NCBI RefSeq assembly: GCF_001571245.1
Contig: NZ_BCTK01000005.1
Coordinates: 62,001-126,000, forward strand
Source: Achromobacter piechaudii NBRC 102461
GTDB taxonomy: Bacteria > Pseudomonadota > Gammaproteobacteria > Burkholderiales > Burkholderiaceae_B
Reading direction: 5' to 3'
DNA: 64,000 bases
Position numbers and translations under genes: made by a program. The notes below the pieces were generated by a model, which searched no databases, was not told the origin of the DNA, and worked only from the letters and a program-made list of their open reading frames with translations. Of this stretch, positions 15,881 to 24,657 are shown piece by piece; within the stretch, counting starts at the first letter, position 1, and the number at the start of each line of letters is the position of its first letter.

Positions 15881-16656
15881 GGCAGCGAGATGGTCAGGTG
15901 CGCGGCGCGCGGACCCAGTTTGACGATGTCGTGGTACGGCGCCATCGCCGTCTGCATTTCGGTATTCAGGAAGTGGCCCATGCCCAGGAACGCAAGCAGG
16001 CCCAGCAGCGCGAAGATGGCCATGATCGACCACAGCGGTACGTCGCGCTTGAGCGTGTGGGCAATCTTGTCGGGCAGTTGCCAGTGCGGCGCAAAGCCGG
16101 TGCGCTTGCCGCGCAGCAGCGCGATTTCATCGCCCAGGCGCGCGGTCAGGTAGCCGAGCTTTTCCTGGCCTTCGATCAGGTACTTGCCCTGAAAGCCCAG
16201 CAGCAGGCACATGTAATAGATTTCCAGCGACTGCAAGCGCGGCGCGCCCTGCGCACGCAGGTCTTCTAGGCGCGCAAAGAAGTTCTCGCCGGCCAGCTGC
16301 TCGCCGAACAAGGTCAGTTGCAGCGGCTGCAACATCCACGCATCCCGAATGGCGAAGCCGGAATTGAGCACGGTCTCGTCGACGGCGGCGCAGAAAGCGT
16401 ACTTGGTCGCGTACACGTCTTCGGCCGGGATATCCAGCTTCTTGGCGGCGCGTTCATAGTCCGCCAGGAATTGCTGCACGCGCGCAGAGAACGCGGCGGC
16501 GTCGGTGGGCTCCTGGCCGCTTTTGACCAGGAACAGCATCAGGAAGCCGTCGTAGAGCAGATCCAGCAAGGATTTGGCCGGGCGGCTGGCATGGAAGTCG
16601 GCGGCGCGTTGGGGCAGCGTTGCGCCGGGCATCAGGGTAGGGGCGTCAGCGGTCAT
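15877..16656 (-). CDS. tssL: TssL (DotU/IcmH family), T6SS inner-membrane complex protein
   Basis: This 259-residue protein has the DotU-family cytoplasmic domain (LLDLLYDGFLMLFLVKSGQ near residue 30, KYAFCAAVDETVL near 86, YYMCLLLGFQGKY near 168). One transmembrane helix follows at about residues 205-226 and a short tail of about 30 residues completes it. It is the short form without a peptidoglycan-binding domain, so another protein must anchor the complex to the wall. With TssM and TssJ it makes the trans-envelope complex. Its TGA overlaps the giant vgrG start, and tssK ends 13 bases upstream, so tssJ-tssK-tssL-vgrG is read as one unit. Confidence 0.96.
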   Translation of the reverse strand: MTADAPTLMPGATLPQRAADFHASRPAKSLLDLLYDGFLMLFLVKSGQEPTDAAAFSARVQQFLADYERAAKKLDIPAEDVYATKYAFCAAVDETVLNSGFAIRDAWMLQPLQLTLFGEQLAGENFFARLEDLRAQGAPRLQSLEIYYMCLLLGFQGKYLIEGQEKLGYLTARLGDEIALLRGKRTGFAPHWQLPDKIAHTLKRDVPLWSIMAIFALLGLLAFLGMGHFLNTEMQTAMAPYHDIVKLGPRAAHLTISLP

Positions 16657-16669
16657 GGCAGGGTTCCTG

Positions 16670-18016
16670 TCAGCGGGTGACTGCGATCAAATCCAATTTC
16701 AGTTCGGGGATGCCGGCGGGGGCGTAGATGGCGATGCTGCGCGCTTGCAGCATGCGGTCATATAGCGAGCCGCGAGTCTGTAGCGCGAAGTACACCGCGC
16801 CCGGCTTGACGGGCACGGCGGGCGGCACCTGCGGCGTGTACGTCAGCGGCACGCCCGGCATGGCGGACAGCACCAGCTTGTCCACGTCCTCGGGGGCGCC
16901 CACCTTGAAGCGCATCGGCACGCTTTCCGAAAGCTCGCGGGCCGGCATGGCGGCTTCCACCGACAGATACAGCGACGTGGTTTCGTCCAGCTTCTCCGAA
17001 TCCAGCCGGCCCATGTGGAACGAGGGCCGCAGCTCTTCGAGCACGATGGAGAAGTAGCGCGTCGAGATCACCGTTTCCAGCAAGTCGCGCAGGATCTCGT
17101 CCATGCGCGCGAAGGCAGGGCCGGGCGCGTCGTGGCGGTACACCGGCAGGTCGGCAAGCGTATGGACTTTGGAAAACGTCATCAACGCGCCCGCCAGCCG
17201 CGCCAGTTCCTGGAACAGCCGTTCGGGGTGCAGTTGCGGGTGATGGAACAGATGCGACAGCGTGGCGTAGGCTTCGTTGGCCGTGTGCAGCAACCAGAAC
17301 GAGGCGACGTCGCCCGAGCGGAATTCGATGATGTTCTTGCTGGGCTCGCGATGAAAACCGTACAGCGCGTTGACCTTGGCCTGCAAGGCGTCCAGCAGCC
17401 GGCGCAGCTGCTCGTGCAACGCACCCGAGGCTGTCAGCGACAGGCTCGGGGCGATGAAGGAGTTGTCCAGTTCATACCCGGCGCTGGCGGTGCGGCGCAC
17501 GCGCGCCACCGGAATGGCCAGCAGTTCGTCGCGCGGCTCGAACTCGGAAATCAGCCGCACGTCCTTGCGCAGATAGGTCAGTTCGGCAGTGGTGGCGCCG
17601 GTGTACAGATCGGGCGCGGGCGCGTTGTCGTGGGTGTAGCGCGTATCGAAATTGGTGGCGGTCTGGCCGTCTCGATAGTTGCCGCCGATCGCCTTGAGCG
17701 GGTGGATCGCCAGATAGAACACGGCCTCGCTCACGCCGTCCAGCGCCGTCAGCGCGACGGGGGGCGGCAGCTCATCGCCATGCGGGGCGTTGTAGAGTTC
17801 GCCGTCGGGAAACACGGCGGTCATCTCGATGGCGTGCAGCATTCCGTTGGCCAGCGCCGAGGCATCGAATCGCGCCGACCGCAGACCCCAGGCATAAGGA
17901 TGCAATGCGCGGGCCATCTCGGCCAGGCGGTCCTCGTGATACGCGTCCTGCCGCTGAAAGTGTTGCGGCCGAAGGAACAGGCCCTCGCCCCACAGGACTT
18001 TGGCTGAATAACTCAA
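16670..18016 (-). CDS. tssK: TssK, T6SS baseplate adaptor
   Basis: This 448-residue protein has the standard TssK start, SYSAKVLWGEGLFLRPQHFQ, and the usual family length. The start is a rare TTG at 18016, chosen because it gives the conserved N-terminus and is preceded by AAGGAG at a spacing of eight bases. Longer upstream starts would add an unrelated Arg-rich stretch. TssK trimers link the baseplate wedges (TssE, TssF, TssG) to the cytoplasmic part of TssL and TssM. It lies between tssJ, 61 bases upstream, and tssL, 13 bases downstream. The TTG may keep its translation below that of the tube and sheath genes. Confidence 0.96.
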   Translation of the reverse strand: MSYSAKVLWGEGLFLRPQHFQRQDAYHEDRLAEMARALHPYAWGLRSARFDASALANGMLHAIEMTAVFPDGELYNAPHGDELPPPVALTALDGVSEAVFYLAIHPLKAIGGNYRDGQTATNFDTRYTHDNAPAPDLYTGATTAELTYLRKDVRLISEFEPRDELLAIPVARVRRTASAGYELDNSFIAPSLSLTASGALHEQLRRLLDALQAKVNALYGFHREPSKNIIEFRSGDVASFWLLHTANEAYATLSHLFHHPQLHPERLFQELARLAGALMTFSKVHTLADLPVYRHDAPGPAFARMDEILRDLLETVISTRYFSIVLEELRPSFHMGRLDSEKLDETTSLYLSVEAAMPARELSESVPMRFKVGAPEDVDKLVLSAMPGVPLTYTPQVPPAVPVKPGAVYFALQTRGSLYDRMLQARSIAIYAPAGIPELKLDLIAVTR

Positions 18017-18077
18017 GTTGGCGCTCCTTGTCTTTCTATCTCTATATATAGAAGGGCGGGCAATCGCGCGTTGCGCG

Positions 18078-18695
18078 TCAACCGGGACACTGCACGCCTG
18101 ACAGGCGCGCGGGGTCGTAGGGTGGTATGCCTGCCGGCAACGTGGGTTTGCCCGTGGCAACCGTCAGCGCGCAGGCGTGCGCGCCCAGGACGATGCCACT
18201 GTCTTCTACGTCCTCGACTTTGAATACGTACTTCCAACGCATCGGCGCCGGCGCGTAGAACAGGCCGGCGACCGCGATGTACTCCGCTTGCTTGGGGACT
18301 TTTTCAATGGTCTCGACGCGCTGTCCCGGTGTGAGCGTTAGCTCGCGTGAGCCCAGCACGGTTTCCCCCAGCGTGGCTTTCTCTTGCCCAGTGTCTATCA
18401 ATTGCGTGAGCGGCGCACGTTGGAATTGTTCGGGATTCTTCAGGTAGTATATTTTTGTAACTACAGCCATCGCTTGCCCCGTGCTTGCGTTCAAATTTTC
18501 TCCGGCATGAATCGCTAATTTCACTTCCACAGGCGCGTTTTCCTGCTTTTTCAGGCCCGCCATCTCCATCGCATTTCCGGTCAGACCCGCCACCGCTCCG
18601 ATGGCTGAAACCGCTGCACATCCAGTGATGGCGGTGCTTGCCAGCGCGCAAGCCGCCGCTGCGAACAAACGTGATAAATGGATATGTTTGGACAT
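18078..18695 (-). CDS. tssJ: TssJ (SciN) outer-membrane lipoprotein of T6SS
   Basis: This 205-residue protein has a signal peptide ending in lipobox ITGC (Cys26), then a transthyretin-like beta sandwich with the family landmarks AIHAGENLNAS, VVTKIYYLKN and VAGLFYAP. TssJ sits in the inner leaflet of the outer membrane and binds the periplasmic end of TssM. It is the first gene of the leftward T6SS unit and is transcribed away from the TPR lipoprotein at 18852, with 156 bases between them. Confidence 0.95.
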   Translation of the reverse strand: MSKHIHLSRLFAAAACALASTAITGCAAVSAIGAVAGLTGNAMEMAGLKKQENAPVEVKLAIHAGENLNASTGQAMAVVTKIYYLKNPEQFQRAPLTQLIDTGQEKATLGETVLGSRELTLTPGQRVETIEKVPKQAEYIAVAGLFYAPAPMRWKYVFKVEDVEDSGIVLGAHACALTVATGKPTLPAGIPPYDPARLSGVQCPG

Positions 18696-18734
18696 GGCCC
18701 TTTATACCGGAAGTGTGTGAAGCAATACAGATCG

Positions 18735-18750
18735 CGGCACGTTGCGTGCA
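18735..18750 (+). promoter_or_regulatory. Candidate sigma-54 (-24/-12) promoter for the rightward T6SS operon
   Basis: CGGCACG-TTGC-GTGCA matches the RpoN consensus TGGCACG-N4-TTGCA at ten of twelve fixed positions and has the required GG-N10-GC spacing. It would start transcription near 18762, about 90 bases before the ATG at 18852. Sigma-54 control is known for several T6SS clusters. No activator gene is visible in the window. Confidence 0.4.
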
Positions 18751-18851
18751 GTTTCGACGCAAGTAACATGAAGACACGCGCTGTAGCGCTGTACTAACAA
18801 AAGGTTGTTGAAATACGGCCCCTAGTTACAACCCTGCTAGGTGCTTAAAAA

Positions 18852-19592
18852 ATGCCCTTTTCCCGCCTCGTCGTAGTCGCCGGTGTCGTCGCTTTGATGG
18901 CCGGTTGTGCGTCGGTCAAACCGCAGTCGGAAGCGGAATACAAACAGTCCATGGCCGCAGCGGAAAAGACGCTGGAGCAGAAGGGCGCGGACCAGGCCGT
19001 CGCGCAGTTTGAAGAGATCGCCCAACGCAATCCGACCAAGGGCGAGCCGTGGTCCTACATCGCCAAGATTCGTTTTGACGAACAGCAATATGGCCAGGCC
19101 ATCGTGGCCGCCGATGAAACCTTGAGCCGCAATCCCGAGGATTTCGTGGCCAAGACCGTGCGCGCCGTGGGCGGGCTGCGCGTGGCGATGCAGTCGCTGG
19201 CCGATCTGCGCGCTGACGCGCTCTTGGCCGGCAACGCGCGCGCCGACGCCGTGGCGCTGGCTGCCTCCATGCGCGAGACGCTGGGGCAGGACGTGCTGTT
19301 CCCCGAAGGCCGCCGTCCGCCGCCCCGTCCGCGCCAACCGCGCCGCACGGAGCCGGTCGCGCCGGTTGCTCCCGCTGCGGGTTCGCCCGCCGCAGGATCG
19401 CCTGCCGCCGGAGCAACCGTCACTTCGCCTGCCGCGCAAGCCGCTACGCCAGGGGCCGCGCCCGTGGGCCAGCCCTCGGCGCAGCCCGCCACGCAACCAT
19501 CGCGCCAACCCGCCACGCAACCCAGCACGACAGCGCCCGCCCAGCAGCCCAACCGCGCGCCGAATCCGTTCGGCGACCTGCTTACCAAGTAA
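18852..19592 (+). CDS. T6SS-associated TPR lipoprotein (TagM-like)
   Basis: This 246-residue protein has a signal peptide and lipobox LMAGC (Cys19). A tetratricopeptide-like helical region at about residues 30-130 follows (KGADQAVAQFEEIAQRNP, QQYGQAIVAADETLSRNP). A Pro/Ala/Gln-rich tail with SPAAGSPAAG and QPATQPS repeats fills the last 90 residues. It is the first gene of the rightward unit before tssB. A TPR lipoprotein in this place is typical of Burkholderiales T6SS clusters and has been called TagM. Its exact job is not settled, though contact with the membrane complex is the usual view. AGGTG lies eight bases before the ATG. Confidence 0.85.
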   Translation: MPFSRLVVVAGVVALMAGCASVKPQSEAEYKQSMAAAEKTLEQKGADQAVAQFEEIAQRNPTKGEPWSYIAKIRFDEQQYGQAIVAADETLSRNPEDFVAKTVRAVGGLRVAMQSLADLRADALLAGNARADAVALAASMRETLGQDVLFPEGRRPPPRPRQPRRTEPVAPVAPAAGSPAAGSPAAGATVTSPAAQAATPGAAPVGQPSAQPATQPSRQPATQPSTTAPAQQPNRAPNPFGDLLTK

Positions 19593-19664
19593 CCGCCTCA
19601 TCGTGCGCCGCCGCATGCGGCTTACGGCTGACCGATAGACAAGATCCTTTGCACGGAGCCTTCC

Positions 19665-20180
19665 ATGGCCAAGAAAGAAAGCGTTCAGAAACGACTCCAG
19701 AAAGTCCGTCCGCCGCGCGTTCAGCTCACCTACGACGTAGAGAAGGGCGACGCCATCGAACAGAAGGAACTGCCGTTCGTGGTGGGGGTGGTTGGTGATT
19801 TCAGCGCGCAGTCCGAAGCGGAACTGCCGCGCCTGAAGGACCGCAAGTTCGTCAACATCGACGTCGACAATTTCGACGACGTGATGCGCGGGCTGGAGCC
19901 GCGCGCCGCGTACCGCGTCAAGAACAGCCTGACCGAAGAGGGCGGCACGTTCGGCGTGGATCTGAAGTTCCGTTCCATCGAAGACTTCCGCCCGGAAGCC
20001 GTCGTGCAGCAGGTCGATCCGCTGCGCGAGCTGCTGGACATCCGTACCAAGCTGGCCGACCTGCGCAACAAGCTTGCCGGCAACGACAAGCTTGAAGACC
20101 TGCTGGGTGAAGTGCTGACCAGCACGGAAAAACTGCAACAGCTGACCAGCGAGACCGACAAGGGAGGCCGCAATGAGTAA
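19665..20180 (+). CDS. tssB: TssB (VipA), contractile sheath small subunit
   Basis: This 171-residue protein has the TssB hallmark PPRVQLTYDVEKG followed by LPFVVGVVGDFSA, then the conserved FVNIDVDNFDDVM segment and a helical C-terminus. It pairs with TssC to build the cytoplasmic contractile sheath around the Hcp tube. Its stop overlaps the tssC start by eight bases, which fits the need for equal amounts. ClpV later takes the sheath apart. Confidence 0.98.
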   Translation: MAKKESVQKRLQKVRPPRVQLTYDVEKGDAIEQKELPFVVGVVGDFSAQSEAELPRLKDRKFVNIDVDNFDDVMRGLEPRAAYRVKNSLTEEGGTFGVDLKFRSIEDFRPEAVVQQVDPLRELLDIRTKLADLRNKLAGNDKLEDLLGEVLTSTEKLQQLTSETDKGGRNE

Positions 20181-21666
20181 TTCCGCCGCCGCACAAAACA
20201 CGGGCGCCGCCGCCGCCGAAGCGCAAAGCGGGCTGCTCGATCAGATCGTCGAGCAAAGCCGCGTGGCCAAGTCCACCGCCGAGCACGACCGCGCCAAGGA
20301 CATCATCGGCGAGCTGGTGCGCGAAGTCATGAAGGGCACCGTCGTCGTATCCGACAACCTGTCCGCCATGCTGGACGCGCGCGTTGCCGAGCTGGACCGC
20401 CTGATCTCGGCGCAACTGAGCGAGGTGATGCACGCGCCCGAATTCCAGAAGCTGGAAAGCACCTGGCGCGGCCTGCACTACTTGTGCCAGGAGACCGACA
20501 CCAGCCCGATGCTCAAGATCAAGGTGTTGAACACCACCAAGCGCGACCTGGTTCGTGACTTCCAGACCGCGATCGACTTCGATCAAAGTTTGATGTTCAA
20601 GAAGGTCTACGAAGAAGAATTCGGCACTTTCGGCGGTGCGCCCTTCGGCGCGCTGCTGGGCAACTTCGAGATCACGCGCCAGCCCGAAGACATGTACTTC
20701 ATCGAGCAGATGTCGCACGTGGCGGCCGCCTCGCATGCGCCGTTCATCGCGTCGGCGTCGCCCGAACTGCTGGGGCTGGACAGCTTTGCTGACCTGGGTC
20801 GCCCGCGCGACCTGGCCAAGGTGTTCGACACGGTGGAATACACCAAGTGGCGCAGCTTCCGCGACTCCGAAGATTCGCGCTACGTGGGCCTGACCATGCC
20901 GCGCTTCCTGGGCCGGCTGCCCTACGACCCCGTGGAAGGCACGACGGTCGAAGGCTTCAACTTCGTCGAAGACGTCGATGGCACCGACCATTCCAAGTAC
21001 CTCTGGTGCAACGCAGCGTGGGCGTTCGGCGCCCGCCTGACGGCCGCCTTTGCCGACTTCGGCTGGTGCGCGGCGATCCGTGGCGTGGAAGGCGGTGGCC
21101 TGGTCGAGAACCTGCCGACCCACACCTTCAAGACGGACGACGGCGAAATCGCGCTCAAGTGCCCGACCGAAATCGCCATCACCGACCGTCGTGAAAAGGA
21201 ATTGAGCGACCAGGGCCTGATCCCGCTGGTGCATTGCAAGAACTCGGATTACGCGGCCTTCTTCGGCGCCCAGTCGGTGCAGAAGGCAAAGAAATACAAC
21301 ACGGACAGCGCCAACGCGAATGCGGTGTTGTCGGCGCAGTTGCAATACATCTTTTCGGTATCGCGCGTGGCGCACTACCTGAAAGCGATGATGCGCGACA
21401 AGATCGGCAGCTTCGCGTCGGCGCAGTCCGTGGAAAGTTTCCTGAATCGCTGGGTGTCGCAGTACGTGCTGCTGGACGACAACGCGACGCAGGAGCAAAA
21501 AGCGCAGTTTCCGCTGCGTGAAGCCTCGGTGCAGGTGGCCGAGGTGCCTGGACGTCCCGGCGTCTTTCGGGCCGTGGCGTTTCTGCGGCCGCACTTCCAG
21601 CTTGACGAACTCTCGATCTCGTTGCGCCTGGTTGCCGAATTGCCGGCGCAGGCTCAGAAATCCTGA
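20173..21666 (+). CDS. tssC: TssC (VipB), contractile sheath large subunit
   Basis: This 497-residue protein is full length for TssC. Clear family segments are LESTWRGLHYLCQ, FGTFGGAPFGALLGNF, CNAAWAFGARLTAAFADFGW and FLNRWVSQYVLLDDNA. It contributes most of the sheath mass and carries the N-terminal helix recognised by ClpV (TssH). GGAGG lies seven bases upstream of the ATG, inside the end of tssB. Confidence 0.98.
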   Translation: MSNSAAAQNTGAAAAEAQSGLLDQIVEQSRVAKSTAEHDRAKDIIGELVREVMKGTVVVSDNLSAMLDARVAELDRLISAQLSEVMHAPEFQKLESTWRGLHYLCQETDTSPMLKIKVLNTTKRDLVRDFQTAIDFDQSLMFKKVYEEEFGTFGGAPFGALLGNFEITRQPEDMYFIEQMSHVAAASHAPFIASASPELLGLDSFADLGRPRDLAKVFDTVEYTKWRSFRDSEDSRYVGLTMPRFLGRLPYDPVEGTTVEGFNFVEDVDGTDHSKYLWCNAAWAFGARLTAAFADFGWCAAIRGVEGGGLVENLPTHTFKTDDGEIALKCPTEIAITDRREKELSDQGLIPLVHCKNSDYAAFFGAQSVQKAKKYNTDSANANAVLSAQLQYIFSVSRVAHYLKAMMRDKIGSFASAQSVESFLNRWVSQYVLLDDNATQEQKAQFPLREASVQVAEVPGRPGVFRAVAFLRPHFQLDELSISLRLVAELPAQAQKS

Positions 21667-21711
21667 TCGTCGTTGCACTGACAACTCATCCATTCAAAGA
21701 GGTTTACAACA

Positions 21712-22215
21712 ATGAAGGACATCTACGTCAAGTTCGGCAATCCGGCGCTCAAGGGCGAATCGCAAGACAAGGACCACCCGGATTGGATCGAAGTCAGCTC
21801 GTGGCGTCACGAGATCATCCAGCCGCGCTCCGCTACTGCCTCGACCTCGGGTGGCCATACCGCCGAACGTACCGAACATGGCGAAATGGTCTTCACCAAG
21901 GACCTGGACGTGGTCAGCCCGCTGCTGTACCAGCACGCCTCGGGCGGCACCACGTTTGACGAAGTCACCATCGATTTCCTGCGCGCCGATGGCGAAGGCA
22001 ACCGCGTCAAGTACCTGGAAATCAAGCTCAAGTACGTGATCATCGCGCGCGTCGCGCCCGAAGTGGTCGCCGAAGGGCTGCCGCACGAATCGTTCTCGCT
22101 GAAGTACGCCGCCGTGCAATGGAAGTACACGCAGCAGAAGGTGGGCGGCAATCAGGGCGGTAACGCACAAGGCGCCTGGAGCCTGACCAAGAACGACAAG
22201 ACCTACTCGGTCTGA
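21712..22215 (+). CDS. hcp: Hcp (TssD), T6SS inner tube protein
   Basis: This 167-residue protein has the Hcp pattern: DIYVKFGNPALKGES at the N-terminus, HGEMVFTKDLDVVSP, and YAAVQWKYTQQK near the end. Hexamers stack into the tube that is fired from the cell and can carry small effectors in the lumen. There is no toxin extension. A strong AAAGAGG lies upstream, and a hairpin terminator follows directly, so hcp is probably made in excess over the baseplate genes behind it. Confidence 0.98.
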   Translation: MKDIYVKFGNPALKGESQDKDHPDWIEVSSWRHEIIQPRSATASTSGGHTAERTEHGEMVFTKDLDVVSPLLYQHASGGTTFDEVTIDFLRADGEGNRVKYLEIKLKYVIIARVAPEVVAEGLPHESFSLKYAAVQWKYTQQKVGGNQGGNAQGAWSLTKNDKTYSV

Positions 22216-22231
22216 TTGCGGTCCGGCAGGT

Positions 22232-22270
22232 AAAAGACCGCGGCCCGAGCCGGGTCGCCGTCTTTTTTTA
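22232..22270 (+). terminator. Intrinsic terminator or attenuator after hcp, inside the T6SS operon
   Basis: AAAGACCGCGGCCC pairs with GGGTCGCCGTCTTT (one mismatch, one G-T pair) around a 5-base loop and is followed by a run of seven T. The next gene, tssE, starts only 13 bases after it without a visible promoter, so partial read-through is expected. Confidence 0.8.
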
Positions 22271-22282
22271 TTTGGGGCCCCG

Positions 22283-22768
22283 ATGAAAGGATTCGAACCG
22301 AGCCTGTTCGACAAGCTGTTCGAAGGCGAGGGGCAATCGCCCTACGCGCTTCGACGCCTGTCGATCGAGGAAATGAAGGAAACGGTGGCGCGCGATATCG
22401 AAGCGCTGCTGAACACCCGCATGGTGTTCACCGAGGAAGACCTGCGGCGTTATCCGAATTGCCAGCGTTCGCTCCTGACCTACGGGCTATCGGATTTTTC
22501 GGGACTCAGCCTGGCCAGCCATTACGACCGCGAGTTCATCTGCCGTTCGCTGGAGCAGGCGATTGCGCGGCACGAGCCACGGCTGACCCACGTCCGCGTG
22601 ATGCTGCAAGTGGATAGCAGGGCGACCTCGGTGCTGTATTTCGCCATCACGGCGATGCTGGACGTGGGACCCGCCCATGAACCCGTGACGTTCGACGCCA
22701 CCTTGCAGCCGTCGACGTTGCAGTATTCCGTGACCCGTGGCTGGGCCAAGACCCCCGCCACGGTCTGA
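22283..22768 (+). CDS. tssE: TssE, gp25-like baseplate wedge protein
   Basis: This 161-residue protein of the gp25/lysozyme-like family has the conserved LNTRMVFTEEDLRRYP and YGLSDFSG segments and the late VLYFAITAML strand. In phage-like assembly it joins TssF, TssG and TssK in the baseplate and starts sheath polymerisation. No catalytic lysozyme residues are expected. It is the first gene after the hcp terminator, and the leader of 13 bases contains TTGGGG as a weak ribosome site. Confidence 0.93.
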   Translation: MKGFEPSLFDKLFEGEGQSPYALRRLSIEEMKETVARDIEALLNTRMVFTEEDLRRYPNCQRSLLTYGLSDFSGLSLASHYDREFICRSLEQAIARHEPRLTHVRVMLQVDSRATSVLYFAITAMLDVGPAHEPVTFDATLQPSTLQYSVTRGWAKTPATV

Positions 22769-22818
22769 TATTCAATTGGTAGTGCAGGTGCACCAGCGCG
22801 CTGGAAGGAAAGACAACA

Positions 22819-24657
22819 ATGGAAGAATTGCTGCCTTATTACGAGCGCGAACTTGGGTTCTTGCGGACGTCGTCGCGCGATTTTGCGCAGCAGTATCCGA
22901 AGATCGCGGCGCGGCTCGGGCTGTCGGGCGAAACCTGCGAAGACCCGCACGTCGAACGCATGATCGAGTCGTTCGCGTTGTTGAGCGCCCGCATCAACAA
23001 GAAGCTGGACGACGATTACCCTGAATTCACCGAAGCGCTGTTCGAGGTGATGTACCCGCATTACCTGCGGCCGTTTCCGTCTTGCAGCGTGGCGCAGTTC
23101 GATCTGGGCGGCGCGGGCGCGCAGTTGTCGGCGGCGGTGCGCGTTGCGCGCGGCACCGAATTGAAATCGCATCCGGTGCGCGGCGTGGCGTGCCGCTTCC
23201 GCACGGCTTACGACGTGAGCCTGGCGCCTATCGAGGTGCAGCGCGCCGGGTACTTTTCCAGCGCCAACGCACCGGCCACCGCCAAGCTGCCGGCCGGCGT
23301 CACCGGCCGCTTTGCGATCACGCTGGGATGCCAGGGTGAAAACCAGCATTTCGGCATGCCGGGACTGGACAAGCTGCGTGTGTACCTGCACGGCGAACCG
23401 TCTTTCGTCGCGGCGCTGCGCGATGCTCTGTTCCTGCGCGCGGCGGCTGCCTACGTCGAGCTGCAACCGGGCCGCTGGGACCGCTTGCCCACGATTCCGC
23501 TGGCCCAGGTGGGCCTGGCCGAAGAGGACGCGCTGATTGATTTTCCGGCCAGCTCGCATCCCGCGTACCGTCTGCTTGCCGAATACTTCGTGTTCTCCGA
23601 GAAGTTCAATTTCGTTGATATCGACCTGGCCGCGCTGCGCCCGTATCTGGGCACCGTGCGCCAGTTCACGCTGCACCTGCCGGTCATCGGCGTGCGCGCC
23701 GATTCCAATACGGCGCGCCTGCTGGAGTCGATCACGGCGGACAACCTGCGCCTGGGCTGCACGCCGGTGGTGAACCTGTTCACGCAGCGCGCCGACCCGA
23801 TCCGCGTGACCCATGCGTCGGCCTCGTACCCGGTGGTGGCGGACGCGCGCCGGGCTTACGGCTATGAGGTCTATTCCATCGACCGCGTGCGCCAGGTGCG
23901 GCAGAACGCACAGGGCGATGCGGTGGTGGACTTCCGCCCGTTCTACTCGCTGCATCATGGCGAGTCGCCCGAGTCGGCGGGACATTACTGGACGATGCGC
24001 CGCGACGCCGCGATGGCGCAGCGCAGCCCCGGCTACGAGACCGAGATATCCATTGTGGATATCGACTTCGATCCGTCGATTCCGCAAACCGAAACGTTGA
24101 GCCTGGACCTGACCTGCACCAATCGCGACCTGCCTTCGCAGATTGCGGTGGGGCAGTCGGGCGGCGACCTGTTCATGGAAGGCGGCACGGTGGCGCGCGC
24201 AATCCGCATGCTGCGCCGCCCCACGCATTCGCACCGCTTCCAGCAGGGGCGCGCGGCCCATTGGCGCTTGATCTCGCATCTGGCGCTGAACCATCTGTCG
24301 CTGGTGCAAAGCGGCCTGCCTGCGCTCAAGGAAACGCTGCGCCTGTACGACCTGTCCGGTTCGGCGGTGGCCGCGCGCCAGATCGAAGGCCTGGTCGGCC
24401 TGGACTACAAGCCCGCCACGCACTGGATGCCGGGCGAACCGTTCGCCACTTTCGTGCGCGGCATTGAAATCCGCCTGACGGTCAACGAAGACCATTTCGT
24501 GGGCACCAGCCTGCACACCTTCGTGGCCGTGATCAACCGATTCTTCGGCCTGTACGTGCACGCCAACAGCTTCGTGCAACTGGTTGTGCTGTCGCGCCGT
24601 GGCGCAGAGGAACTACTACGATGCTCCCCATGCAACGGCGACGCCATCCTAGCGTGA
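22819..24657 (+). CDS. tssF: TssF, T6SS baseplate protein
   Basis: This 612-residue protein has the canonical TssF start, LLPYYERELGFLR, then YPKIAARLGLSG, and the late segments NRFFGLYVHANSF and QLVVLSRRGAE. Family length is normal. TssF and TssG form the core wedge of the baseplate around VgrG. GGAAGGA lies upstream of the ATG. The end overlaps tssG by 37 bases. Confidence 0.97.
   Translation: MEELLPYYERELGFLRTSSRDFAQQYPKIAARLGLSGETCEDPHVERMIESFALLSARINKKLDDDYPEFTEALFEVMYPHYLRPFPSCSVAQFDLGGAGAQLSAAVRVARGTELKSHPVRGVACRFRTAYDVSLAPIEVQRAGYFSSANAPATAKLPAGVTGRFAITLGCQGENQHFGMPGLDKLRVYLHGEPSFVAALRDALFLRAAAAYVELQPGRWDRLPTIPLAQVGLAEEDALIDFPASSHPAYRLLAEYFVFSEKFNFVDIDLAALRPYLGTVRQFTLHLPVIGVRADSNTARLLESITADNLRLGCTPVVNLFTQRADPIRVTHASASYPVVADARRAYGYEVYSIDRVRQVRQNAQGDAVVDFRPFYSLHHGESPESAGHYWTMRRDAAMAQRSPGYETEISIVDIDFDPSIPQTETLSLDLTCTNRDLPSQIAVGQSGGDLFMEGGTVARAIRMLRRPTHSHRFQQGRAAHWRLISHLALNHLSLVQSGLPALKETLRLYDLSGSAVAARQIEGLVGLDYKPATHWMPGEPFATFVRGIEIRLTVNEDHFVGTSLHTFVAVINRFFGLYVHANSFVQLVVLSRRGAEELLRCSPCNGDAILA

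Noticed and set aside
15881-16033. 51 extra N-terminal codons for the giant VgrG
   Set aside because: They lie inside tssL in another frame and resemble no VgrG start. ATG 15880 overlaps the tssL stop and gives a normal N-terminus.
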